64,000 nucleotides of DNA. Source: Rhizodiscina lignyota (lineage: Eukaryota > Ascomycota > Dothideomycetes > Aulographales > Rhizodiscinaceae). Where the stretch lies: the NCBI GenBank assembly GCA_010015805.1, contig ML978121.1, positions 2,046,001 through 2,110,000 of the forward strand. Reading direction: 5' to 3'. The first letter of the stretch is position 1. Every line of letters starts with the position of its first letter. Under the pieces are notes generated by a model. That model searched no databases, was not told where the DNA came from, and was given only the letters and a program-made list of their open reading frames with translations. Made by a program: the position numbers and the translations under genes. Shown here one piece after another: positions 55,959 through 64,000 of the stretch.

Positions 55959-56702
55959 TCAAAAGCTTACGCCCTGGGTCTTAAGTGCTTCAATAACTTC
56001 TGGTTCCAGTGCAATCTCCACAGTTGTCGGCTTCCACACAGGTATATTTGAGTCAAAGATATTACCGGGTGAGTATTGCCAACCAATACTCAGATACTTG
56101 AGGAGCCACTCGCGATCCGCTTTATAGCGGATTGAATCAATGACTTGTAAGCAAGTATAGCAATTGGTTTGATCCATTGAGAGCCACCCCATCTTTTGGA
56201 ACTCACCAAGTACCTCTTGAAGCCACGAAACGTCATCTTGTTCGTACGGCGATTCGCCCCGTTTAGGCCCTTTCCGCAATATGTTCGCCAGAGCCGTAAA
56301 ACACTGGTCCGGAATTTCCTTCAGCTCCAATTGCCCAATAAGTGCCATACCTATCGCCCGTTCCATCAATTGGACTCTCACAACTTCTATGTCTAATGGC
56401 AGCGCACCGTGTTCGTAGAGAATACGCAGTACCCGGTTTGGCTCGGCTTGCCGGAAGAAGGCTTTGAAATATACACCATCTAGTTTGAAGAGATACCCAT
56501 TGCGAGAGTACGGCCACCGTTCAAGCCAGATGCCCCATTTGTACGCTCTAGCGGCTTGGTGACGATCGAGGTGGCCTTGACTGAGGCGCCAGTGTCGTCC
56601 GAGATTACTTACAATGGGGGTGACAAAGGGAACTACGAAGATCCGGTAACGGTGCGGAGACGAAGGCTCTACTGTCGAAGCTGGAATGTAAGAGTCTGAC
56701 AT
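55959..56702 (-). CDS. Hypothetical protein, 247 aa
   Basis: Single exon. The ATG at 56702 (MSDSYIPASTVEPSS) is chosen over a non-ATG extension. Early on there is a compact RYRIFVVPFVTPIVSNLGRH block, then KLDGVYFKAFFRQAEP, NRVLRILYEHGALPLDIEVV (a possible ankyrin-like helix pair near 95-114), a helical middle (QCFTALANILRKG), and Trp/Cys-containing segments (SWLQEVLGEFQKMGWLSM, CYTCLQVIDSI). No signal peptide or membrane segment. Coding quality is even along the frame. I do not recognise a family. It converges on the M20 gene with 145 bp between stops. Confidence 0.6.
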   Translation of the reverse strand: MSDSYIPASTVEPSSPHRYRIFVVPFVTPIVSNLGRHWRLSQGHLDRHQAARAYKWGIWLERWPYSRNGYLFKLDGVYFKAFFRQAEPNRVLRILYEHGALPLDIEVVRVQLMERAIGMALIGQLELKEIPDQCFTALANILRKGPKRGESPYEQDDVSWLQEVLGEFQKMGWLSMDQTNCYTCLQVIDSIRYKADREWLLKYLSIGWQYSPGNIFDSNIPVWKPTTVEIALEPEVIEALKTQGVSF

Positions 56703-58771
56703 TTCTTGCAGCAACTTCTTCCCTGTTATCAGTATTTACGAGAAAGTATACACGTGTCAATGAATGTTTTCTACGGCTTGACTGGAATTCCAGCTTTATA
56801 CATATTTTCAGCCCATCCCTGAATACCTGATTGATATTTATCAGTCAAGGATACCTAAATCGAAACCCAATGTCGATGAGCGCTTGGAGGAGGAACAGGA
56901 AAGGCAATCATCTCGTCATGCGAGCCCAATCCCAACATCGCAAGGGACAAATAACGATGGGAAGGTAGTCTGTGTCATTGTAATACATTTGGCACGAGTT
57001 CTGGGATCAGGGTGCTGAACCATCGTATTCACAATGTAGCAATAATTCCGTACTCCCGTCAGGGTCCTTTTATCGTCGCGGTAGCGTTCACGTGGACGTG
57101 CGCGTGCTTGAGGCCTGTCGTTCTGTATGAGGCATTTACGTTGATATATGCAGCTGTAAACATATATGGTATCAAATCAGATTCTCATTTACGTCGGTTG
57201 CGCATTCCATGTCTGACAAGGCTTGAGTTGACAGGCGGGAACATGCATTCGAACCTGCACGACGGTAACAAGCAGGAAGAGGCAACGGTCGACTGATCCT
57301 TACAAGACGCACGAGATCCTGGCTTTCCGAGTAACCTTCGCGTAAGTGAGGAAGAGCACAGAAAGAAACCTGGAATCTGCAGGGAGTTGAGGTGGCCTCG
57401 GGAGTGACCATACGATTATACGATAATAATAAACTGGAAATCCTAAATCGTCAACGTCATTCTAGAGATGCGGCAGCATTGCGCAGAAACAGGTGCAAAT
57501 GCTTAATTCTATACATGCTGCGTGATTAATGGCAATTTCGTGGATCTCATTATGCGTAAAATTCACAGAGCTTAGGAAGAAAACTGCTACTTTCGCGCAG
57601 TTTGCATTCAGTTTCAACTCGATCTCGCTGCTATGGCGGTTACATTTTTTCACCAATAATCTCTCTCAGCAGCTCACATATATACGTTTACTTCTATGCT
57701 CCCTTAGACTGGGCTTCAAGGGGCATACAACTTGGAGGTTATCGGTCCGACGAATGAAACATTTGTTCTTTTGTACCTCCGCTAGCTATATGTAGTGCCC
57801 TATCTGTAATTCTAGCTACACCCTCACAAGGGATCCAATGAATTTTTCTTAAGAGCATGACGTCTCTCTTTATATGCCGATGACACCTCTACTTCAAGAT
57901 GCTTGGCCCGTTTCGAATGAGGCAGAGCGCCATGAGGACCGATGAGCATCTTGCAAGAAGGTCCAAGTGAATACTGTGCCGCATTGATGACTACACTAAA
58001 ATCCGCTCAAGTAGTAAATCCCTGGTATCTGCTAATTCATATACGGCATATGAAGTTGAAATGTACGCTTCACTGCTCACGAATACAGTAAGTTTTCAGG
58101 AACCATGGCGGCGGCTCACTGTAACAGGAGAGTAGAATTAGGTACAGAGAGAAGATTGTCCTGTTCCAATGTTAGTTACGCCCACAAAGACCGAATGAAT
58201 AGCGGCAAACGAAGACACCGAGCCTAACCGCTGCAACCTAGAAACACCGCGCACTTAATGAATAAAAGTCTAACTGGAATCTGACGCAATGACTGAAATC
58301 TTTTTCAAATTAGGCTGCGAACGTTAGTGAATCAACCACTTAACACATGCACTCTCTGCCGACGTTAAACGCAATGACGCAGGAACCAAATCGTATAAAC
58401 ATTCTTCGCATACTCAAGTACTTCTCTTTCTTTTGTTCATCCTCCTCTTCGCACTTCGACATTGCAAAGCACCAGCTTTGCAAAGTTGACGTTGCTGGAG
58501 AGAGCAGGAGCGATCGAAGCATATCAACACTACCACAGCGCTCGAGCGCAACTAAAAAGAGAAATCTCTGATCGCAAGTGAGTTTCCATGAACCACCATA
58601 TTTAGCAAAGTGTTACCTCGCATACTTTTCAGGCATGTCGTTTTGCGAAGAAGGAATGAAGGATAGCGAGAAGAAAAACTTGGAGGACTATAATGCACCG
58701 CCCGGAGGCTCGACTCAAGCAAGCACCTTTCCATGGCGGACACTGACAGCTGAGCAGAAGAACGTGAAGAA
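56703..58771. other. 2-kb gene-poor AT-rich spacer
   Basis: Only short frames; none has a motif. A frame starting at 58637 (+, MSFCEEGMKDSEKKN) overlaps the next gene's start in another frame and may be its leader. Confidence 0.5.
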
Positions 58772-59596
58772 ATGGCGGAGAACACTCGATCAAAGCGCCG
58801 AATCGCCGGCGCGTCTACCGTTCAGACTGAGCCGAATGTCGATGACAACAACAATCATGGCAAGAAGCATATCCACCTCGCCGCTTATCGGTACGAATTG
58901 ACGCCAGAGAACGACGAGGTTCGAAAGAGGAACAGCGATGTTTCGTTTCGGTGGGAGATTGTTGTTGAGAGAGAAAATCTGGCGACCCTACGTAACCGTC
59001 GTCGATATTTTATCGACACGGACTGGAAAGAGATCATCTTCAAGCCAGGCGGCCGTCCATCCCGTAAGTGTAACTCATATGTTTTTCTTCTCCCACGCAG
59101 TGCAGAATGGCAACTGGAGACGGCGTTAACACCAAATGCGCAAATCTCTGTCATCCACAAACCCCGTATGTGATAGAGTGAAGCTGATGTGTGACTAGCA
59201 ACGGGAGCCGAGTGGAAGTACGAGAAGTTGACCGACGCGCCGGAAGGAAAAGATATGATTGGCATCGCCAACGTCGGCAAGATTCCAGAAGAGTGGGAAG
59301 ACGAAGAGTCAAATGGCTTAGAGGGAGAGGTAGACATTATCGACATACTCGCGCAGCGAATCCAGATCACCGACACCGAAACGACGTACTCCTGGGTGAT
59401 GGACCTGCTATACGAAATGCACAGGGTCAAGATGATCTGGAAGAACAGTGTGATTCTGCCAGAGTTGGAGCACTTCCCGCACTGGGATCTCTTCGTGGTC
59501 GAGGTTCGCGACTGGGACGAGAATTGGGTTGAGAATCAGGGCGGCAGGAAGGCAAAGAAGGCTATCACACGTGTCAAATGCTTGGAACTGATGTGA
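58772..59596 (+). CDS. Hypothetical protein, 229 aa, acidic
   Basis: Two exons, 58772-59063 and 59199-59596; intron 135 nt; 229 aa. The N-terminus is polar (MAENTRSKRRIAGAS). About 35-98 is a compact region (HLAAYRYELTPENDEVRKR, FRWEIVVERENLATLRNRRR). After the intron the protein continues TGAEWKYEKLTDAPEGKDM, IPEEWEDEESNGLEGEVDI and WVMDLLYEMHRVKMIWKNSV, and ends near the stop with AKKAITRVKCLELM. The donor at 59064 is a consensus GTAAGT. The acceptor after GACTAG gives a clean Pro-Thr-Gly junction. No family recognised. A 37-nt alternative intron leads straight to a stop and was discarded. Confidence 0.55.
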
Positions 59597-60955
59597 GGCA
59601 TGCCCTGAAGGTCGAAAACATCGAAGATCGAGGACATTTGACGAATCGAAACGACACACTGCTGAGGCGAAACTGAGACTGGAGCAGGCACGGCGATACC
59701 GGCGTGAGGGCTGAGTATCGTGGAATTTCTGCAGCTGAGGTAGAATGAAGCACCATTCAGAGAATGCATGATGATCGCCACCCGACGACGAAAACAACTT
59801 CCTTCTATGAACTCATGTGTGTGCCGTGGCAAGTGAGACATTTCGATTCTGGATCAGCGTTTGGCTGTGCAGATATGGAACGCGCAACGTGTACATTCCA
59901 GAGACGCTGGTCGTGCCACTGAATTCCCTAAAGAGTGGATATACTCTCCCGGCGCTTCGGCCGCGGGGCTGATGCAGAGCTGTTCCTCCCCATGGGTCTG
60001 GACCCATAGAAGTAGGGTCTGTGATGTCTCGCGGCGTTGCAACAGGCGCTGAAACTTGAAAGATGCTGCATAGTGCGGCATCGCGCAGCCCTTCGCAAGT
60101 TGTCTCGAACAATAGTCGAAGACTGTATTGTCAGCTGACATGTTTCTCGTATTTATTGCTCCTGTAAACAGCAAATGTTAGGATGGTCGTGAGCCCAAGT
60201 GCGACGAGGCCGTTGAGGTGCGCGAAAACGATTGTTCGGCGTGATGGGTTGTTGGACCATGGCGTCAGAACGGCGCGCGGATGCAATGAGACATGCCGTG
60301 TTCGCACCAAGGTCAAGCGACGTTGCAGAAAAGGGCGGCAGTTCCGAAATTGGAACCGGTGGTACAACAGTACATACGCCCCGTGATTATGTCTTGACCT
60401 GACGCCGAACGGCTGTTCACCTCGCCTAATTGCGATACTGATTGGTCTCGTTTATTACTTTGACTGTGAAGAATCGGAACGTGCCTGGCCTGGCTAACCC
60501 GGATCGCCATTGCAGACGCCATGCCGAGCCCGTCGTACCCGAGCATCTTTGCCTTGCATCGGAATTGGAAAGGTATTGATAGAGTCTGACGTCGTCTCAT
60601 TGACCACACCAGAAAACTGCTAATATTGATATCAAGAGAATATGTGGAATATGTCTCAATATTTTCAAGACAATCGCTGACGTCCGTTGGTCGACGTGCC
60701 AATCAGGACATGCATTGATTGCTGCCAGGTCAGCCTGCTGCGATGGCGCCAACGGCTACGGAGGATTTTTGCACGAGGATTCGAGCCTAAAGAAGGCTGA
60801 CGTGATCTGCACGTGTCCTGTACCGTCCCAATAGTTTAAGGTAGGTATTGTCAAAGTGCGGCAACCCTGGCCAACGCAGAGATGTGTAAACCGCCACCCC
60901 CAGCAAATGGCTTGCGTATGCGAATGCAGATGTGGAGGGGATGCCTTCAATCACC
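59597..60955. other. Gene-poor spacer
   Basis: A minus-strand frame at 60131-60367 ends in a membrane-like segment (VFAHLNGLVALGLTTIL) but has no ATG in frame, so it is not called. Otherwise nothing seen. Confidence 0.45.
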
Positions 60956-61507
60956 TCAATCACTTAGCGTTCCACGTTCTGAAGCTTCTTTCTTCCGTCG
61001 ATCCTTCTCAGCCTTCCTGGCAAGGATTTTGGCGATCCATTCTTCGATTTCCTCCTCTACCTCTTGCTTCGACTTTGTGCCTGGCCTAGCTCCTCCCCCA
61101 ATCTTGCTCCGAAGCCGCAATCGTAGATCTTCCATATTTTGAATCTGCAAAGCCCACATCCAACCTCCCATCATCATCATTCCTGCACTGCAAACACTTA
61201 TCGTAGCTAGACCTAGGGCCTCTACTGCGTCAGGAAAGCCATTGGTTCGTGGGTATGGTGCGTTGTTTGATTGATAGAACCGAGGCTGTGCAAGTTTGTA
61301 GCGCCGCACAAGCGACCGTCGTGTGAGGAGCGACGAATACAGCAGGAATCCAGCACCTCCAGCGAACAAAATTAGTCCACGAGCTGATTTTGACCCCGAT
61401 GCCACTCCAGTCTCGGTGGGTTTGACTGGCTCTGCGCCGTTGTCTCGTTCGGAAGATTGTTTGAGAGGGAGCACGTTCTCCCTCTCTGGAGGCTGCCGGT
61501 CCGCCAT
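60956..61507 (-). CDS. AIM11: AIM11-like mitochondrial protein
   Basis: Single exon, 183 aa from the ATG at 61507 (MADRQPPERENVLPL). An in-frame ATG six codons upstream (61525) is possible. Two membrane segments: about 44-66 (GLILFAGGAGFLLYSSLLT) and about 100-125 (ALGLATISVCSAGMMMMGGW). Between them is the family block TRRSLVRRYKLAQPRFYQSN. After the second comes a short ...MEDLRLRLRSKIG block and a Glu/Lys-rich coiled tail (EVEEEIEEWIAKILARK). This order matches fungal Altered Inheritance of Mitochondria protein 11 as I know it. Its molecular function is not established. Confidence 0.82.
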   Translation of the reverse strand: MADRQPPERENVLPLKQSSERDNGAEPVKPTETGVASGSKSARGLILFAGGAGFLLYSSLLTRRSLVRRYKLAQPRFYQSNNAPYPRTNGFPDAVEALGLATISVCSAGMMMMGGWMWALQIQNMEDLRLRLRSKIGGGARPGTKSKQEVEEEIEEWIAKILARKAEKDRRKKEASERGTLSD

Positions 61508-62997
61508 ACGGTGGAGAAATTGCATATGTTCGAAAGCAGTGCCGTTGACCGGCAAGAAAATTGCCTCAATGAGCCTTTGTGAAACGTAATGACTGAGCCG
61601 CCTGCGCAGAGAGAAAGACGCAAGCAATATACAACTGTCTGGCCGCCTGCAAGAGCCGCATAAACGAGGCCTGGCAAAAGAAAAGGGGAGCCAATCGGAA
61701 GCAGGAGGTAAGGAAGGTGTTTTGAGGCAGAAGAAGCGCGCAGAGGAGCTTTGTCAAGCGTCCCACGCGGTTCGTGGTAGAAGTGTTCTGCGTCTCTTCT
61801 GCGACAGTCGGCCGCAGACTTTGCTGCTAAGAAAAGCCCATGCACGCCAAGCGCGCGAAGGCCAAGCGTGACGCAGACGCAGCTGCCCTGTATGCACGGT
61901 GCCGGCCATGGGTTATTGTTCTTCCTTCCGCGCCCGATCTTGTAACCTCCAATCATCCCTCCATCCTGGCCGGCTGACGACGAGCCCAACTGCTCATGCA
62001 CAGCGCCAATAGACTGCGATGATCAATCACTCCACTCATTCCTTCAACGCTCTGCGTGCCACTCCTTCTTGCCAGGGCCCGGATATGTTATACAGCTCGC
62101 CACTTTCGCGGCAGCAATCAGGTACTGATTCACCGATACGCGGCCTCGCAGCCGCTCTAGACTGACTTCATCAAAATGTGGGGAAATACATTCCTCTACC
62201 GGGATGCAAGTTCTTCTCTGGTCCCTCAGGCGGGAGCCAGCGTCAAGAAGAACAGCATGCCAACAAATCTGGGTGTACCTGCGGAGTTTCTAGCGCAATG
62301 AAGCTTAATCGGCTGTGCTCGTGCAACAGCGCACCTTGCAGCCGGTTCAACGAGCTAGAGATTCAGCCCTTGCGAGAAACGTGCGTAGTAGTATGTTCCT
62401 GACATTTCTCACCCTTTCAATACCTCCATATGCTCGCTGTTTTCGGATCTTCATTGGCAAGCCAGGCTGCGCCGCCTTCCTGGGCCCGCCGAGGCCTGGG
62501 TGGTGTTTGCCTTTGCGGCGTTGTATCTCTGCATTATGACCACCATCGGGTGCCCGCTTTCCAATGAGATCTTATTCGATTAGATCTACAGACGTGGTGC
62601 CTCTTTACCACCCAATCATTCGTATCCTCTCTGACACCTCATCCAAGCATCTCCACGACAATCGTGCAGTTGAGAAAGTAGAGTACCTAGTACCTACATC
62701 GACCATGTCTGCATTTGGGTCCATGTTACGCTGCAGGCCGCACATGCTCCAGAATCCTCGGCGTGCCCATTAGGACAGACTCGTTGCAAAGCTGAACTCT
62801 GTGTAGCAGGCCAATTCGAGCTACGTTGAAGAGTAAAAGGTATAAAGGCAGGTCTGATTCTCGCAATATCTACCTCTCCATCAGCAACAGCTTCAACACA
62901 ACTTTCGCTACTTCTCGATCGATTCTATCAAGACTCTCTCGCTAGCTTTAGCTTCAAAACTACCCTCGTTGACAGTAGCCTCAACTCCACCATCAAA
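61508..62997. other. Intergenic region, AIM11 and Thr-rich protein promoters
   Basis: About 1.5 kb between divergent genes. Short motif-free frames only. Confidence 0.5.
62841..62847 (+). promoter_or_regulatory. TATA box of the Thr-rich secreted protein
   Basis: TATAAAG lies 157 bp upstream of the ATG at 62998. A long C/A-rich leader with few Gs follows, typical of highly expressed fungal wall-protein genes. Confidence 0.55.
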
Positions 62998-63719
62998 ATG
63001 TTCTTCGATCTCAAGACCCTCGTCGCTCTGGTTGCCTCGAGCTCCCTCGTTGCCGCTGTGCCTGGTGGTTCTCCTCCAGTATACGGCTCGGGCAGCTCCA
63101 GCTCCAGCTCCAGCTCCATCTCCAGCACTGCAAAGGGTGGTAACCACCCATCCACATCTTGCTCCACCAAGTACGAAACCTCCGTCTCGAAGGGCTACAC
63201 CACCTACTACTCCACAAAGGTAATATCATTCTTCCCTTGGGGTACTGGTTTGTGCTGGTACTGACTTTGGAAAAGACTGAGAAGATTCCCGTCACCTACA
63301 CCACTTACATCACCACCAGCTACCCAACCACCATCACCAAGGAGAAATACGAGACCGAGACCTCGACGACCGGCACTGTCAAGACAGTGTACGAGACTGA
63401 CACCTACACGACCAAGGTCCCAGTCACGACGTGGACGGTTCAGACTTATCTCAAGACCAAGACGAACCTCGTGAGTATTTCTGGACGTTCAACACGGCAA
63501 GATTGGAGCTAATACAACACGCAGGTGACCTCCGATAGCATTATCACTAAGACTATCACTGTTCCGGAGACCATCACGACTTATATCCCAAAGACTGAGG
63601 CAGAGACGAGCACGAGCTACTCGCTCAGCTACTCCACCTGCCCAGAGTCCAAAAAGATCTACAAGACAATTACATCTTCTAAGGAGGTCTGCACGACAAA
63701 GGGGGCCAGTGGCTACTAA
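62998..63719 (+). CDS. Secreted Ser/Thr-rich cell-wall-type protein
   Basis: Three exons, 62998-63219, 63276-63470 and 63525-63719; introns of 56 and 54 nt; 203 aa. The signal peptide is about residues 1-20 (MFFDLKTLVALVASSSLVAA). A Ser run follows (SGSSSSSSSSISS), then from about 57 to 185 a Thr/Tyr/Lys-rich sequence of repeated beta-like units: YTTYITTSYPTTITKEKY, TVYETDTYTTKVPVTTWT, TKTITVPETITTYIPKTE. Four Cys are present: one in HPSTSCSTKY near the N-terminus of the mature chain and the others near the end (STCPES, KEVCTT). There is no hydrophobic GPI-attachment tail, so it is likely secreted or held in the wall by O-mannan or disulfides rather than by GPI. Exons 2 and 3 are equal in length and both introns are phase 0, consistent with repeat-exon duplication. 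Confidence 0.82.
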
Positions 63720-64000
63720 TAGCATTCCCCTTTCATCTTGCTTGGCATGCTTTGAGGAGACTCTCGATGCAATTGCGTCTAGGCCGGGCAGAGATCCCTC
63801 TCTGGTTCTGACATATCTCCTCCTATTGTAACAGCTTCGCAAATGACATTCTGCCGTAATGTCTAGCAAAAGCTCTGTGTTTCTTTCCTTTCTTTGGAGA
63901 GCAGTCTTGTGGCACGATAGATCTGGAAGTTACACTCCTTAGCCAATGTTGTTTTAGTGGACATGATATAAAATGAATCAATATCGTATGCACAATCAAC
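63720..64000. other. 3' flank of the Thr-rich protein gene to the window edge
   Basis: About 280 bp, AT-rich toward the end. No further gene seen. Confidence 0.5.

Noticed and set aside
60131-60367. Frame with presequence-like start and a membrane segment
   Set aside because: No ATG in frame and no convincing upstream exon; kept only as a note.
1-64000. Search for CRISPR arrays, rRNA, LTR elements, other virus-like fossils and transposase genes
   Set aside because: None recognised by eye; short repeats found are simple tandem arrays, and no terminal repeats or retroelement/transposase motifs were seen.

Overview
The window reads as nuclear DNA of a filamentous ascomycete, most likely a Dothideomycete (inferred from intron style and gene content; no marker gene proves the order). 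Genes carry short spliceosomal introns, mostly 48-70 nt, with GT donors, AG acceptors and CTAAC-type branch sites. The families are fungal: TOK1 potassium channel, ERF2 palmitoyltransferase, PMT O-mannosyltransferase, HET domain, AIM11, Isd11. Exon boundaries were worked out by hand from splice sites, reading frame and family continuity. I saw no rRNA, tRNA, CRISPR array, recognisable LTR element or other virus-like fossil.

Layout. 0-5.2 kb: a secreted LPMO-like protein with a CxCxC-repeat tail (-), a short-chain dehydrogenase (+) and a small duplicated-motif protein (-). 5.2-10.1 kb: gene-poor, with a decayed ankyrin-like stretch. 10.2-19.3 kb: a coiled-coil protein, a 120-aa protein, a single-TM protein with a C-terminal duplication, and TOK1. 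19.3-24.1 kb: nearly gene-free. 24.1-26.0 kb: a divergent DED1-like DEAD-box helicase.

26.5-38.9 kb looks like an accessory island. It holds several small helical proteins that appear related to each other (a KW-DD ... WAL..RE pattern), one of them frameshifted, among a ThDP 2-hydroxyacyl-CoA lyase with a PTS1-like end, a HET-domain protein and a GNAT acetyltransferase.

39.2-52.6 kb is a conserved housekeeping block: SF3A1/Prp21 (-) divergent from a small mitochondrial-type protein (+), then Isd11 (-; four exons, easily missed), ERF2 (-), PMT1-type mannosyltransferase (+) and a conserved acidic probable nuclear protein (+). 52.6-64 kb is looser: an M20 amidohydrolase, two orphan proteins, AIM11, a Thr-rich secreted wall-type protein, and AT-rich spacers with gene remnants.

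No operon logic is expected in this organism. The functional groupings are mitochondrial (Isd11, AIM11, the 145-aa protein), secretory and membrane (PMT1, ERF2, TOK1, LPMO, Thr-rich protein) and RNA metabolism (SF3A1, DEAD-box). The best candidates for something undescribed are the dispersed KW-DD family and the Kex2-site/CxCxC tail of the LPMO-like protein.
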